DNA of 64,000 bases from Ideonella_A sp963843805 (GCA_963843805.1 CAWJLY010000009.1:248001-312000), one strand, 5' to 3'. Numbered from the stretch's first letter, positions 1 to 9,841 are shown. A program made the numbers and translations. The notes: generated by a model from the letters alone, not told the origin.

Positions 1-636
1 GCCAGCAGCACATAAAACATCACGCCGACTCCGGCCAGCTGTTTGCTGGCAAAGCGGCAATCGGGCTGGTTCGGGTTGACGATCACGTCGGCGTCGGGGA
101 GCACGATCAGGTCGTCGACCCGTGCCGGCAAATGATGGTCGGTGACGATGACGCCCAGGCCTTGCGATCGGGCATGGGCCACGCCATCGAGGCTGGCGAT
201 GCCGTTGTCGACCGTGATCAGCAGGCTCGGCCGCGGGTGCAGTTGCAGCGCCAGGTCGACGATGGTCGGCGTCAGACCATAGCCGTGAACGGCACGGTCG
301 GGTACCACATGGCGGACCTGACCCGGCCCGCGCGCCGAGCAGCCGCAAGCCACGCACCGCAACCGCGCAGGCGGTTGCGCCATCGCAGTCGTAGTCGGCG
401 ACGATGACGATGGTCTCGTTGTCGCGCAGCGCATCGGCCAGCCGGCGGGCGGCGGCTGCTGCACCGAGCAGATCGGCCGGCGGAATCAGCCGCGCCAGAC
501 CATCGTCGAGTTCGTCGGCCAAGCGCACACCGCGGCCGGCAAACAATCGGGCCAGCAGCGGCGTCAAGCCCGCCTGTTCGAGCGCCCAGGCGGCGCGCGG
601 TGGCACCTCGCGCACACTGATGGTGGTGGCTTTCAC
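1..636 (-). CDS. recJ: RecJ single-strand DNA exonuclease, N-terminal part
   Basis: RecJ degrades single-stranded DNA 5' to 3' in recombination and repair. The visible N-terminal part carries the DHH-family motifs DYDCDG (about codon 80) and VTDHH, followed by NPNQPDC. The gene starts at a GTG at 636 whose bases overlap the TGA of the upstream gene (GTGA), and the C-terminal part lies beyond base 1. The reading frame breaks near base 328: the minus strand reads CGCGGGCCGGGT where CGCGGCCGGGT would keep the frame, so one extra G is likely. Both sides of the break match RecJ. This is probably a sequence error rather than a dead gene. Confidence 0.88.
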   Translation of the reverse strand, partial: MKATTISVREVPPRAAWALEQAGLTPLLARLFAGRGVRLADELDDGLARLIPPADLLGAAAAARRLADALRDNETIVIVADYDCDGATACAVAVRGLRLLGARAGSGPPCGTRPCRSRLWSDADHRRPGAATAPAAEPADHGRQRHRQPRWRGPCPIARPGRHRHRPSFAGTGRRPDRAPRRRRDRQPEPARLPLCQQTAGRSRRDVLCAAG

Positions 637-1581
637 AGCGCCTCCAGCAGCGCTGGCGAGTCGACTGCCTGCCATCGGCTGCGGATCTGCTGCCACCAGC
701 TGCGCGGCGAGCTGCCGAAGCTGCGGGCGAGGCGCTCGCCGCACAAGGTCAGCGTGACCGGCTGGCCACGCGCCAGGCTGGCCCTGGCATCGGCAATCGG
801 ACCGGCATCGAGCGCCTGCCATGCGTTGCGCCAGGCTTCCCAGTCCTCACCCAGCAAAGGTTCGCGCAGTCGCTCATCGACCCTTAAATCGCTCGCCATC
901 ACGTTGGAAACCTGCAGGCGTCCGCAGCCACTGAGCCAGAAGCTGTTGACCGCCAACAGGCCACGCGCTTCACGCTGGTCGGTCAGCGGGTCGGTATACA
1001 GCAACATCTGAACCTCGTTCTGCAGCCGCCGGATCAGCCGCGCCTGCGGGAAACGTGTCGAGTCGGTCTGCAGCCATCGATCGACATGGCGGCCGATCAC
1101 GCGGTCGATCGACGCGCACGGCAAACCCTGCAGGCTGTCGTGCGCCACGTACCAGCGCAGCGGCGCACCCCAGGCCATGCGAAACCCTTCGCTTTCGAAC
1201 AGCGTTCGAATGCGCTCGAACAAGGCGCGTGACTCGACTTCGTCGAGCAGCAGGCTGCCCGGATCGAGCAGCGTGACCGAATCGCGGCCGACTTGCCAGT
1301 GCGCCGGGGTCAGCAGCCCCCAGGCATGCTGGCCGACGTCGATGCCATCGGCCAGCGCGGCGCGTGCCGCCCAGGGCAGGGCGCCGTCCTCGCCGGTGAT
1401 GCCAAGCGCCGCCGCAAGCGCTTGTTCGTGCGGCGGGCTGAGGCTGGTATTCGTCGCTGCCAACCACCTGCAACGGGTCGAGGCGGGCCAGCAGGCTGTC
1501 CAGATTCGGCAGCGCCAGGTCGGACAAGGTCTGCACACACGCCGGTGACAGCGCACTGGCATGTGGGATCAACAGATGCAT
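633..1581 (-). CDS. Phosphoglycerate-mutase-like conserved protein upstream of recJ (apparent frameshift)
   Basis: The protein of about 315 residues begins MHLLIPHASALS and resembles the conserved phosphoglycerate-mutase/alkaline-phosphatase-fold protein often found before recJ in Burkholderiales (COG4255 type). I cannot assign a reaction. The N-terminal 48 or so residues are in one frame (1581 to about 1445) and the rest in another. Removing one C in TACCAGC near 1448 joins DEY to SLSPPHEQAL. It overlaps the recJ start by GTGA, so the two are probably co-transcribed, divergently from lolC. Confidence 0.6.
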
Positions 1582-1647
1582 GGCGTCGATTATCCGGCGG
1601 CGGCGCCGGACGAAGGGTCAAGCGTGCCTCGGGTAGCATCCCCCGCC

Positions 1648-2904
1648 ATGAACTGGCCCTATGAATTGCAGATCGGTTGGCGCTACACACGCTCCGGCCG
1701 TGCCGGGCGCAAGAATGGATTCATCTCCTTCATCTCGGGCGTTTCGATGCTCGGCATTGCGCTGGGCGTCGCCGCGCTGATCATCGTGTTGTCGGTGATG
1801 AACGGTTTCCAGAAGGAAGTCCGCGACCGCATGTTGTCGGTGGTCGCCCATGTCGAGATTTACGAAGCTGGCGGGCAGGCATTCGACGACTGGCAGGCCA
1901 CGGCGGCGCAGGCGCGCAGCAACCCGCAGGTGATCGGTGCGGCGCCCTTCATCGCCATGCAGGCATTGATTGCGCGCGGCGACGACATGCGTGGCGCGAT
2001 CGTGCGCGGCATCTCGCCGGCCGAAGAAGCGACTGTCACCGAGCTGGCCGCGCGCTTGCGCGACAGCACGCTGGCCAGACTGGTGCCGGGCGGCTGGGGC
2101 ATCGTGCTGGGCGTCGAACTGGCCCGATCGCTCGGCGTTCGCGAGGGCGATTCGGTGACCATCGTTGCGCCGGGTGGCCAGGTCACGCCGGCCGGCGTCG
2201 TGCCGCGGCTGAAGCAGGTGACCGTGGTCGGCACCTTCAATGCCGGCCATTTCGAATACGACAACGGGCTGGCGCTGCTCCATATCGACGATGCGGCCAG
2301 ACTGTTCCGGGTGGCCGGCGCGACCGGTGTGCAACTCAAGCTGGCCGACCTGCACCAGGCGCGCGCGGTCGGCGAAGCGCTGCAGGCCAGCTTCGGCAGT
2401 GCCGTCGAGGTGCGCGACTGGACCCGCACCAACCGCAACTGGTTCGACGCCGTGCAGGTCGAGAAGCGGCTGATGTTCATCATCCTGACGCTGATCGTCG
2501 CGGTGGCGGCATTCAATCTGGTATCGACGCTGGTGATGACCGTGACCGACAAACGCGCCGATATCGCCATCCTGCGCACGCTGGGTGCCAGCCCGCGCTC
2601 GATCATGGGGATCTTCATCGTGCAGGGCGCGTCGTCCGGGATCATCGGCACGGTACTCGGCGTCGGCATGGGGCTGCTGGTCGCTTTCAACATCGATGTC
2701 ATCGTGCCGGCCATCGAAAGTGTGCTGCAGGTCAGCTTCCTGCCGAGCAGCATCTATCTGATCAGCCGCATGCCCAGTGACCCGCAGCAAAGCGACATCG
2801 TGCCGATTGCGGTGATCTCGCTGGTGCTGGCGTTTCTGGCGACGCTGTACCCCAGCTGGCGCGCCAGTCGGGTCCAGCCGGCCGAGGCGCTGCGTTATGA
2901 GTGA
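1648..2904 (+). CDS. lolC: LolC/LolE-type lipoprotein-releasing ABC permease
   Basis: This is the inner-membrane subunit of LolCDE, which extracts outer-membrane lipoproteins and passes them to LolA. The 418-residue protein has the family pattern: one N-terminal membrane segment (about 24-48), a large periplasmic domain, and three C-terminal membrane segments with the FtsX-like core starting near residue 275. I chose ATG 1648 (MNWPYELQIGWRY) because the LolC family begins at this motif. The open frame extends upstream to 1561 without family sequence. Its stop overlaps the lolD start by 8 bases, which indicates translational coupling. Confidence 0.93.
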   Translation: MNWPYELQIGWRYTRSGRAGRKNGFISFISGVSMLGIALGVAALIIVLSVMNGFQKEVRDRMLSVVAHVEIYEAGGQAFDDWQATAAQARSNPQVIGAAPFIAMQALIARGDDMRGAIVRGISPAEEATVTELAARLRDSTLARLVPGGWGIVLGVELARSLGVREGDSVTIVAPGGQVTPAGVVPRLKQVTVVGTFNAGHFEYDNGLALLHIDDAARLFRVAGATGVQLKLADLHQARAVGEALQASFGSAVEVRDWTRTNRNWFDAVQVEKRLMFIILTLIVAVAAFNLVSTLVMTVTDKRADIAILRTLGASPRSIMGIFIVQGASSGIIGTVLGVGMGLLVAFNIDVIVPAIESVLQVSFLPSSIYLISRMPSDPQQSDIVPIAVISLVLAFLATLYPSWRASRVQPAEALRYE

Positions 2905-3610
2905 GTTCGCCGCGAGCGGCGCAGCGGCCTCCGGCGCGATGGCGTTGCAGGCGCTTGGCCTGGTCAAACGTTATACCGAGGGCGGGCTCGATGTGCAGGT
3001 GCTGCGCGGGGTCGATCTGACGGTGCAGCGCGGTGCGACGCTGGCGATCGTCGGTGCATCCGGCTCGGGCAAGAGCACGCTGCTGCACTTGCTGGGCGGG
3101 CTCGAGGCGCCGACCGCCGGCGCGGTGACGCTGATGGGCCGCAATTTCGCCTCGATGCCGGCTGCCGAACAAGGCGAATGGCGCAACCGGCATCTCGGTT
3201 TCGTCTACCAGTTTCACCATCTGTTACCCGAGTTCACCGCGCTCGACAATGTGGCGATGCCGCTGCGCATCCGCCGCCTGCCGGTGTCACAGGCGCGGGA
3301 GGAGGCGCGGGTGGTGCTGGGCCAGGTCGGATTGGGCGATCGGGTCGGTCACCGGCCTTCACAGCTGTCCGGAGGCGAGCGGCAACGGGTCGCGATTGCC
3401 CGGGCACTGGTCGGCCGGCCGGCCTGTGTGCTGGCCGACGAGCCGACCGGCAACCTCGACCGCGGCACCGCGGATGGCGTTTTTGCACTGATGATCGAGC
3501 TGGCGCGCCAGCAGCAAACGGCGTTCGTGATGGTCAGCCACGATCCGGCGCTGGCGCAGCGCTGCGATCAGGTGATGTTCATGAATTCGGGTCAGCTGCA
3601 GGCCGGTTGA
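2897..3610 (+). CDS. lolD: LolD ATPase of the lipoprotein-releasing complex
   Basis: This ATP-binding subunit of LolCDE has 237 residues, a normal length. It carries Walker A GASGSGKST (about residue 52), ABC signature LSGGERQR (about 155) and Walker B VLADEPTGNLD. The ATG lies inside the last codons of lolC (ATGAGTGA). The following hydrolase gene starts 6 bases after the lolD stop, so all three are likely one transcript. Confidence 0.95.
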   Translation: MSEFAASGAAASGAMALQALGLVKRYTEGGLDVQVLRGVDLTVQRGATLAIVGASGSGKSTLLHLLGGLEAPTAGAVTLMGRNFASMPAAEQGEWRNRHLGFVYQFHHLLPEFTALDNVAMPLRIRRLPVSQAREEARVVLGQVGLGDRVGHRPSQLSGGERQRVAIARALVGRPACVLADEPTGNLDRGTADGVFALMIELARQQQTAFVMVSHDPALAQRCDQVMFMNSGQLQAG

Positions 3611-3616
3611 CGCGAC

Positions 3617-4867
3617 ATGGCACCGCCGAAGCGCGAAAGCGCGCCCAAACACTTTCGTCGCTCGGACCTGCGCGCGGTGGCCCGCCTGGCAACGCAGGCG
3701 ACCGTCGGCGTCGCCCGCATCACCGAGGGCGTGCACGATTCGGTCTGGCGCTCGCTGGGCGTTGCCGGGTCTGCGCCGCAGCGCACCGGCGGCCTGACGG
3801 GTCTGGTCTACCGCAGTGTCGGTGGCATCACACGCGGCGTCGGCTGGGGGCTCGAGCAGACGCTGGCGCGAATCGAGCCGCTGCTCGGTGCTGGCGCCGA
3901 CGCGGCCAACGCCAGCGAGTCGCCGCGGCGCGATGCCATGCTGTCGGCGCTGAACGGCGTCATGGGCGACCGTCTGGAAGCCGACCACAGCCCGTTCACG
4001 ATCGACATGCATTGGCGCATCGCCGGCGAACCGCTCGACCTGCAGCAGCCGCCGCTGCAGGCAGTCGAATCGAACGGCAAGCTGCTGCTGATGATCCACG
4101 GCCTGTGCATGAACGATCGACAATGGTCGTCGACCGAAGGCGGCGCGGCGCATGACCACGGTCGATTGGTGGCCGACGCGCTCGGCTACCAGCCGCTCTA
4201 TCTGCGTTACAACAGCGGCCGGCACGTGTCACAGAACGGGCAGACGCTGGCCGACCTGCTCGAGCAGCTGCTGCAACGCTGGCCGGTTCCGATCACCGAA
4301 TTGAGTGTGCTTGCGCACAGCATGGGTGGCCTGGTCATTCGCAGTGCGATCGCGCAGGCGGCCGGGCGCGGGCTGGATTGGCCGACCCGTTTGAAACACG
4401 TCGTCTTTCTCGGCACCCCTCACCATGGCGCTCCGCTGGAGCGTGCCGGCCGCGGTGTCGAACTGCTTCTGGCCAGCACGATATGGTCGGCGCCATTCAT
4501 GCGGCTGGCCGGTCTGCGCAGCGCCGGCATCACCGACCTGCGCCACGGCAACGTGCGCGAGCAGGACTGGAAACACGGCGACGTCGGCGGGGCCGGCGGC
4601 GATACCCGGATGCCGCTGCCGCTGCCGCCGGGTATCTCGTTCCACACCATTGCGGCAACCACATCGGCTCGCCGTAGCCTGCTTGCCGATCGCCTTGTCG
4701 GCGATGGCCTGGTGCCGCTGAACAGCGCGCTCGGCCGGCATCGCGAGGCCCGGTTCTGCCTCGCCTTTGCCGACTCGTCGAGATGGATCAGCTATCGCAC
4801 CGGCCACCTGGCCTTGTTGAGCCGGCCGGCGGTGACCGAGCGGATCATCGGCTGGCTCGGCGCTTGA
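3617..4867 (+). CDS. Alpha/beta hydrolase, PGAP1/lipase-like
   Basis: The 416-residue protein has an N-terminal region of about 150 residues without recognised motif, then an alpha/beta hydrolase domain. The oxyanion region is LMIHGLCMND, the nucleophile elbow is AHSMGG (about residue 235), and FLGTPHHG follows as in triacylglycerol lipases and PGAP1-like esterases. There is no obvious signal peptide, so it probably acts in the cytoplasm or at the membrane. It follows lolD after 6 bases. The substrate is unknown; a link to lipoprotein or lipid handling is inference from position only. Confidence 0.75.
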   Translation: MAPPKRESAPKHFRRSDLRAVARLATQATVGVARITEGVHDSVWRSLGVAGSAPQRTGGLTGLVYRSVGGITRGVGWGLEQTLARIEPLLGAGADAANASESPRRDAMLSALNGVMGDRLEADHSPFTIDMHWRIAGEPLDLQQPPLQAVESNGKLLLMIHGLCMNDRQWSSTEGGAAHDHGRLVADALGYQPLYLRYNSGRHVSQNGQTLADLLEQLLQRWPVPITELSVLAHSMGGLVIRSAIAQAAGRGLDWPTRLKHVVFLGTPHHGAPLERAGRGVELLLASTIWSAPFMRLAGLRSAGITDLRHGNVREQDWKHGDVGGAGGDTRMPLPLPPGISFHTIAATTSARRSLLADRLVGDGLVPLNSALGRHREARFCLAFADSSRWISYRTGHLALLSRPAVTERIIGWLGA

Positions 4868-4900
4868 ACCGGCGACTGACCAACCGAGCCGCGCAGTCGA

Positions 4901-6964
4901 TCAATCGACCGGATTCAACAGCGGCAGGCCCAACTGGGTGAACAGGGCGTTGGCGGCCGGCAGATTGAGCCGAATCGACGAACTTGAGCGACCGGCGATG
5001 GTCCGAAAGCCGAAATAGACCTTGCCGCCACGTTCGACGAAAACACGGCGGAAGTCGACTCGCAACGCGAGTTCCGGCAGGCCGCTGAATTCCATCGTCC
5101 GCGCATCGCCCAGTGTCTCGATCTTGTAGCTGCCCGTTCCGATCAGATCGCAATTGCGGTTCGATCCGCTGGCCAGTTCGAAGCAACTGTAGAAGTTCGC
5201 AACGTTCGAGCCGGGAACAAAGGCTACCCGCACTTTCGCAGTCGTTGTATAGGTGCTGCCGGTTCCGGCCGGCGGCGTCAGCGCGTTCGGCAACGAACCC
5301 AGACTGGCCGTGGTCGCACTCCACCATTCGTTGCGCGCACCGGTGCTTGCGTTGGCGCCGAAGATGCACGGGCGGCCGGGGTTGCGCGCAATCAGCTCAT
5401 CCAGGCTGGCAGCGGGGCTTGCGACCTGGTTGGCCACGATGCTGCACGCGGGGCTCCCACCATTGCGCGCATCGCCACCTGCGGCCGCTGAGGCGAGGTA
5501 GATGCCGACTTCATTGCTGGCCTTGGGTTCATAGGCCGCCGCGGTCGATTGCACGGTGTTGGTCTGATACGCGAGCTTGGCGCCAGCGGGCATGGTGGCG
5601 GATCCGAGCAGATCGAGATTGACCGGACCCCACTCGGCGAAACTGACGCCGCTGTTGCCGCCGGGGACCGCCCGCACCGTCTCGATCACGCTGCGCAGGC
5701 TGCGCCCGCCAATATCGACCAGGCTGCGGCTTCGCACGCCGCGTTCGAAATTGCCGCAGTAGCTGTATTCGGCCATGCCGTTGACGGCGGTCGCTGCCTG
5801 CTGGCTGCGAAAGCCGATCGGGCAGCTGATCCATGCGCTGCCGCTCCAGTGCACATCGTCCTTTCGCAGCGGCGAATTGTTGTAGCCCCAGATGGTGTCC
5901 TCGCCAGCCACTCGCTGGTGGCGCTGATCGTAGTAACGACGCCACCCGTTGGCGTCGGGAGTGTTGTCGGCTGCCGTCGACAGCAGCGCGCGGTAGTACC
6001 AATTGCCGGCATCCTGGTAGCGCAACGCCGCCAGCGAAGCAGACGGTGTGGCGGACTCGGCCGCGGTGTCGAGCGGCAGTCTGGCGATGCCGACAGCCAA
6101 TGTGGCGGCGGCGGCGGTAAGGCTGGTTTGTGTGTCGACCAATCTGGTGGCGGCCGTTGCCAGTGCCGCCTCGCGATCTGCGGGTGTCGCAGCGCCGCTG
6201 ATCGTTGGATCGGAAGCTGCCACGGCCAGCGCCGGCAATATGCCGAGCAGCTCGCGAATCACAACCTGTTGCAGTTGATCGGCGCTGACCGTGCCGCCCG
6301 ACAGATCGGTCTGGCCGGTCACACTGCTCAACGACGCCGACTTCTGATTCATCGTCAGCAACACCAGACGCGCAACGGTCGCCGCCTGGCGCAGCGCGCT
6401 GTCCGGGCTGGTCGTGAAATCGGTCAGTGGCGACTGGGCGAGCGCGGCTTCGCTCTGGACAAAACCAGCTGCCTTGTCGAGCGACGAACCGGTGGCATCG
6501 ATCTGCGCCTGCACCAGCGTTGTCAGCGGACTGATGAACACCGCTTGCGAACCGCTGCCGCCAGTGGCCGGTGCCATCAAGGTGAATGCGCTGCCGACGG
6601 CCTTGCCGGTGTCCTTGTCGACCGCAGTGGCCGGCACCATCGCGATCAAGCGGTGGCGGCCCGCTGTTGCAGGGTCGACTTCGACGCTGTAGCTGCCATT
6701 GGTATCAGTCGGCGCCGAGGTCGGATCGGTCGAGTCGCAGCGTCCGTTATCGTTGATGTCGTAGCAGACGATGGCACCGGCGAGCGGCCCGTCGGCAACC
6801 GTGCCTCTGATCTTTGCCAGCGCGACCGGAGCCGAAGCTGGCGGTGCGGCGGGTTCAGCTGCGATGGGGTCCGACGCGCCGTTGCCGCCGCCGCAGGCGG
6901 CCACCGTTGCAGCAATCAGGCTCCACAGCGCGGTCTGGGAAAATCGAGGGTTGGTTCGTGACAT
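4901..6964 (-). CDS. Large secreted lipoprotein with SdrD-B/carboxypeptidase-regulatory-like repeat
   Basis: The 687-residue protein starts at ATG 6964, preceded by AGGAG at good spacing; an ATG nine codons upstream has no ribosome site. It has a lipoprotein signal (LIAATVAACGGG), then a Pro/Ala linker and a domain with GTVADGPLAGAIVCYDINDN, typical of surface proteins that take up a Ca-binding beta-sandwich. The remainder is low in charge and rich in Ser/Thr/Ala/Gly, without an enzyme motif that I recognise. It ends convergently 33 bases from the hydrolase gene. The function is unknown; a cell-surface role is inferred. Confidence 0.7.
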   Translation of the reverse strand: MSRTNPRFSQTALWSLIAATVAACGGGNGASDPIAAEPAAPPASAPVALAKIRGTVADGPLAGAIVCYDINDNGRCDSTDPTSAPTDTNGSYSVEVDPATAGRHRLIAMVPATAVDKDTGKAVGSAFTLMAPATGGSGSQAVFISPLTTLVQAQIDATGSSLDKAAGFVQSEAALAQSPLTDFTTSPDSALRQAATVARLVLLTMNQKSASLSSVTGQTDLSGGTVSADQLQQVVIRELLGILPALAVAASDPTISGAATPADREAALATAATRLVDTQTSLTAAAATLAVGIARLPLDTAAESATPSASLAALRYQDAGNWYYRALLSTAADNTPDANGWRRYYDQRHQRVAGEDTIWGYNNSPLRKDDVHWSGSAWISCPIGFRSQQAATAVNGMAEYSYCGNFERGVRSRSLVDIGGRSLRSVIETVRAVPGGNSGVSFAEWGPVNLDLLGSATMPAGAKLAYQTNTVQSTAAAYEPKASNEVGIYLASAAAGGDARNGGSPACSIVANQVASPAASLDELIARNPGRPCIFGANASTGARNEWWSATTASLGSLPNALTPPAGTGSTYTTTAKVRVAFVPGSNVANFYSCFELASGSNRNCDLIGTGSYKIETLGDARTMEFSGLPELALRVDFRRVFVERGGKVYFGFRTIAGRSSSSIRLNLPAANALFTQLGLPLLNPVD

Positions 6965-7230
6965 GGGGGATCTCCTATGGCTGGCCCGCAAATCGCGGTG
7001 CGCTGACCATAGGAGCCACGGCGTGGCGGCTCATCCCCTGATTTGTGGATCGTCGGGCGCTTTGGCATGACCCCTCATCATTCGGGATGACCCGGGGCTC
7101 GCAGCCGGTTGTCGGGCATCGAGTCGCCGCAAGCTCGACACAGGGGCAATGCGTTTGGCCCGTCCTGGCGCCGTGGCGGCAAACGGAAGGGCGGCCTGCC
7201 GGCAGCCGCCAGCAATGGTTTGCTGCGCGC
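6965..7230. other. Intergenic region between two minus-strand genes
   Basis: These 266 bases hold the presumed promoter of the large lipoprotein gene (ribosome site AGGAG just before base 6964). I see no RNA gene, strong hairpin or repeat in it. Confidence 0.4.
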
Positions 7231-7821
7231 TCAGCCGCCGAGCAGAACCTGCAGGATGACGCCCGTCGCAATTGCCGCGAGCACATAGTCAGGACCAGTC
7301 TGCACCCAGTGATAACCACGCGGCGGCGCGCTCAAGCGGTGGGCGTGCCAGTTGTTGACGACATAAGTGTGGCTGCGGTAATGCGTGGGCAGGCGTCCGC
7401 CACGGTAGAAGTCGTGGTTCGGCCCGGCGCCGCGCCAGCCGTTCTGCCCACGGTACACCGCTGGCGGCGCCGGCTGGTATCGGGGCGTTGCGTAAAACGG
7501 CCGACCATGGGCATCATGCCGCCAATCGGCGCGTGCGTCGCGGTGATCGTCGCGGCGCTCGAGGCGGTTGTCGCGGCGGTCGTCACGGCGCTCGAGGCGG
7601 TTGTCACGGCGGTTGTCCCGTCGGTCAGCGCGATCTTCACGCCGATCGACCTGCCTCGCATGGCGATCATCGCGCTGGGTGAACACGCGCTGCTGCTCCA
7701 CATTTCGTTGGGCGTTGCCGTGGCCACCCCGGAAATTCTGGTGGCTGTCTTGTGCCATGACCGGGCTGGCCAGACCGATCGACAAAGCCAGCAAGGCGCT
7801 ACCTGCAGACATCTTCTTCAT
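7231..7821 (-). CDS. RcnB-family exported protein
   Basis: The 196-residue protein has a signal peptide (MKKMSAGSALLALSIGLASPVMA), a very Arg/Asp-rich middle part, and a C-terminal half with RGYHWVQTGPDYVLAAIATGVI, the hallmark of the RcnB periplasmic family linked to nickel/cobalt homeostasis in E. coli. ATG 7821 is preceded by AGGAGACGTG; the seven upstream in-frame codons are unlikely to be used. No nickel exporter gene lies nearby, so metal handling is only a family-level inference. Confidence 0.8.
   Translation of the reverse strand: MKKMSAGSALLALSIGLASPVMAQDSHQNFRGGHGNAQRNVEQQRVFTQRDDRHARQVDRREDRADRRDNRRDNRLERRDDRRDNRLERRDDHRDARADWRHDAHGRPFYATPRYQPAPPAVYRGQNGWRGAGPNHDFYRGGRLPTHYRSHTYVVNNWHAHRLSAPPRGYHWVQTGPDYVLAAIATGVILQVLLGG
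7553..7618. repeat. 33-bp tandem repeat inside the RcnB-like gene
   Basis: Two copies of a 33-base unit starting CGGCGCTCGAGGCGG lie head to tail at 7553-7585 and 7586-7618, with a few differences. On the coding strand each gives an 11-residue Arg/Asp/Asn-rich unit (RRDNRLERRDD). Copy number could change by slippage. Confidence 0.85.
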
Positions 7822-7987
7822 CACGTCTCCTTCGAGTTGCAACGCCAGCAGTCTGCACCGCGCCGACTGCCCGCGATGCAGTCCCAGGCCGCGTTTACCT
7901 GATGATTACATTCAGACAAGTTGGCGAAACCCGACTTACACTGTCTCAGCGGCTTGGCCGCAGACAACCGGGCCAAGCGGCGACACC

Positions 7988-8496
7988 ATGTTGGCGATGC
8001 AGATCGAAATGCTGCAGCGGATGCCGATCTTCGGCGCAATCCGGGAAGACAGCCTGGCGTTTCTGCTCGACCGGGCGGCGCATTGCAGAATCGTTGCCGG
8101 CCAGGCATTTTTTCGCGAAGGCGATCCCGGTGACCGCATGTTCGTCCTTGAAAGCGGGCGCGCAGCCGTCGTCAAAGGCTGGCAAGGCAATGAAGTGTTG
8201 CTGCACGATCTCGAGCCGGGGGACTGCTTCGGCGAGATGGCTTTGATGGATCTGTGCCCCGCAGCGCCTGCGTCATCGCCATCACCGATTGCAGCGCGAT
8301 CGAATTGACGCCGCAAGCCCTGGCTGAGCTGTTCGAGCGCGATGCCGAACAGTTTGCGCTCATCCAGATGAATATCGGTCGCGAAGTGTGCCGCCGTCTG
8401 CGGGCGGCGGACGAGCGGCTGTTCCGTATCCGCATGGGCGAGGCTGTCGAATCGCCGCCGCCGCTTGGGTGCGGCCCGTGTTGCCGCGCGGCATAG
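7988..8496 (+). CDS. Small cyclic-nucleotide-binding-domain protein (apparent frameshift)
   Basis: The first 90 residues form a cNMP-binding beta-roll: FFREGDPGDRMFVLESGRA and GDCFGEMALMD. Near base 8256 the frame changes; one base appears to be missing in TGCCCCGCAGC, and restoring it gives MDLCPRSACVIAITDCSAIEL. The protein would be about 169 residues, with the alpha-helical tail (EREAEQFALIQMNIGREVCRRLR-like, base 8330-8420) but no HTH DNA-binding domain. It is therefore a stand-alone sensor rather than a CRP-type activator. Several ATGs (7988, 7997, 8009) could start it. Confidence 0.65.
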
Positions 8497-8500
8497 GTCG

Positions 8501-9292
8501 CTACCAACCGTTGCGCAACTCACGCAATTTGACAAACACCGTTTTAGCGTCGGGACTGTCTGGCAAGTCGGGGAAGGATTGCCGCAACCGGGCGATCACG
8601 CCCGGGCTGCTCAAGCGCAGGAAGGTGTTGATCGCCTTTTCCTGCTGCAATGTGGTCACCAGCGACGTGGCAGGGTCCTGGCCGCTGACCTTGCCCAGCA
8701 ATTCTTCTGCGTCGGTATTGTCAGGCTCGCGGTCGAGCGTGAATTTCAGATTGTTCTCGATGTAGTCGTGGCCGGGGTAGATGCGGGTGGCATCCGGCAG
8801 GCGGGCCAGTTGATCGACGAACGTGGCGTACAGCGCCACCGGGTCGCCGCCGTTGTGGCAGTTGCCGGCACCGGCATTGAACAGCGTGTCGCCCGAGAAC
8901 AAGGCCGGTGTGTCGCCATGGGCACACAAACAGATATGGCACATCGTGTGGCCAGGCGTATCCAGACACTCGAGCTCGACGGTCCTGCCGACCTTCACGA
9001 CATCGCCGGCGTGCAGGCCGCGGTCGACCCCGACAATCTTCGCTGCGGCTTTTTCGTGCGCCAACAAGCTGGCGCCTGTTGCAGCAATCACCGCCGCATT
9101 GCCGCCGGTGTGGTCGTGGTGCTCATGGGTATTCAACACCTGGGTGATCTGCCAGCCGCGCACCTTGGCAGCAGACAGGCATTTGCCGTGGTCGAGCGGG
9201 TCGATTGCCAGCGCTTCTCCTGATTCCGGGCAGGCAATCAGGTAGTTGAAGTTTCGATAGGCGTTGCCGGTCCAGATTCGTTCAATGAGCAT
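8501..9292 (-). CDS. gloB: Hydroxyacylglutathione hydrolase (glyoxalase II)
   Basis: GloB hydrolyses S-lactoylglutathione to lactate and glutathione, the second step of methylglyoxal detoxification. The 263-residue metallo-beta-lactamase-fold protein has the dinuclear metal motif THEHHDH (His56, His58, Asp60, His61), a TPGHTMCH motif, FSGDTLF, and a C-terminal glutathione-binding domain. The frame is intact. It is convergent with the cNMP-binding protein gene, 4 bases apart. Confidence 0.93.
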   Translation of the reverse strand: MLIERIWTGNAYRNFNYLIACPESGEALAIDPLDHGKCLSAAKVRGWQITQVLNTHEHHDHTGGNAAVIAATGASLLAHEKAAAKIVGVDRGLHAGDVVKVGRTVELECLDTPGHTMCHICLCAHGDTPALFSGDTLFNAGAGNCHNGGDPVALYATFVDQLARLPDATRIYPGHDYIENNLKFTLDREPDNTDAEELLGKVSGQDPATSLVTTLQQEKAINTFLRLSSPGVIARLRQSFPDLPDSPDAKTVFVKLRELRNGW

Positions 9293-9361
9293 CGCGTGTT
9301 TTCCTGACTGGCGACTTCGATCGCCGATCAGGGCATTGTAGAAAGCGCCACGCGCGCCATG

Positions 9362-9839
9362 TCAGAGGCCGAGTTCGTCGAGGCCGGCATGGTCGTCGGG
9401 CCGGCGGCCCAGCGGCCAGTGGAACAGCCGGGCGCTCTCGGCGATCGGCAGATCGTTGATGCTGGCGAAGCGCCGCGGCATCAGGCCATGCAGCTTCGAA
9501 CTCCCAGTTCTCGTTGCCGTAGCTGCGGAACCAGTGTCCCGAATCATCGTGCCATTCATAGGCGAAGCGCACCGCGATGCGGTTGCCTCCGAAGGCCCAC
9601 AGCTCCTTGATCAGGCGGTAGTCCAGTTCGCGCGCCCATTTGCGCTGCAGAAATTGACGCACCGCGTCCCGGCCGGCCGGAAACTCGGCCCGGTTGCGCC
9701 AGCGGGTGTCGTCGGTATACACCGCGGCGACGCGATCCGGATCGCGCGAATTCCAGGCGTCTTCGGCACCGCGCACTTTTTGTCGTGCAGATTGTTCAGT
9801 AAAGGGCGGAACCGGTGGCCGGCTTGCTGGCGTGGACAT
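9362..9839 (-). CDS. DUF1348 / NTF2-like family protein (apparent frameshift)
   Basis: The protein of about 158 residues follows the DUF1348 pattern: RKWARELDYRLIKELWAF, AVRFAYEWHDDSG, RSYGNENWEF, then ASINDLPIAESARLFHWPLG. It has the small cone-shaped SnoaL/NTF2 fold. Near 9497 the frame breaks; the minus strand reads GAAGCTGCATG and removing one G gives EFELHGLMPRR, restoring the family sequence. Its start overlaps the end of the TRAP large permease gene (TGATGATG), so it is the last gene of that operon. The family reaction is unknown. Confidence 0.8.
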
Positions 9840-9841
9840 CA

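Noticed and set aside
1618..2967. Long minus-strand open frame opposite lolC
   Set aside because: Low-complexity Arg/His/Asp composition typical of antisense frames in high-GC DNA; lolC on the other strand is a clear family member.
5549..6961. 470-codon plus-strand open frame opposite the large lipoprotein
   Set aside because: Composition is Arg/Gly/Ala-rich with no motif, and the opposite strand has a lipoprotein signal and a recognisable domain.
7553..7618. Tandem repeat as possible CRISPR or origin iterons
   Set aside because: Only two directly adjacent units without spacers, encoding a peptide repeat within a gene.
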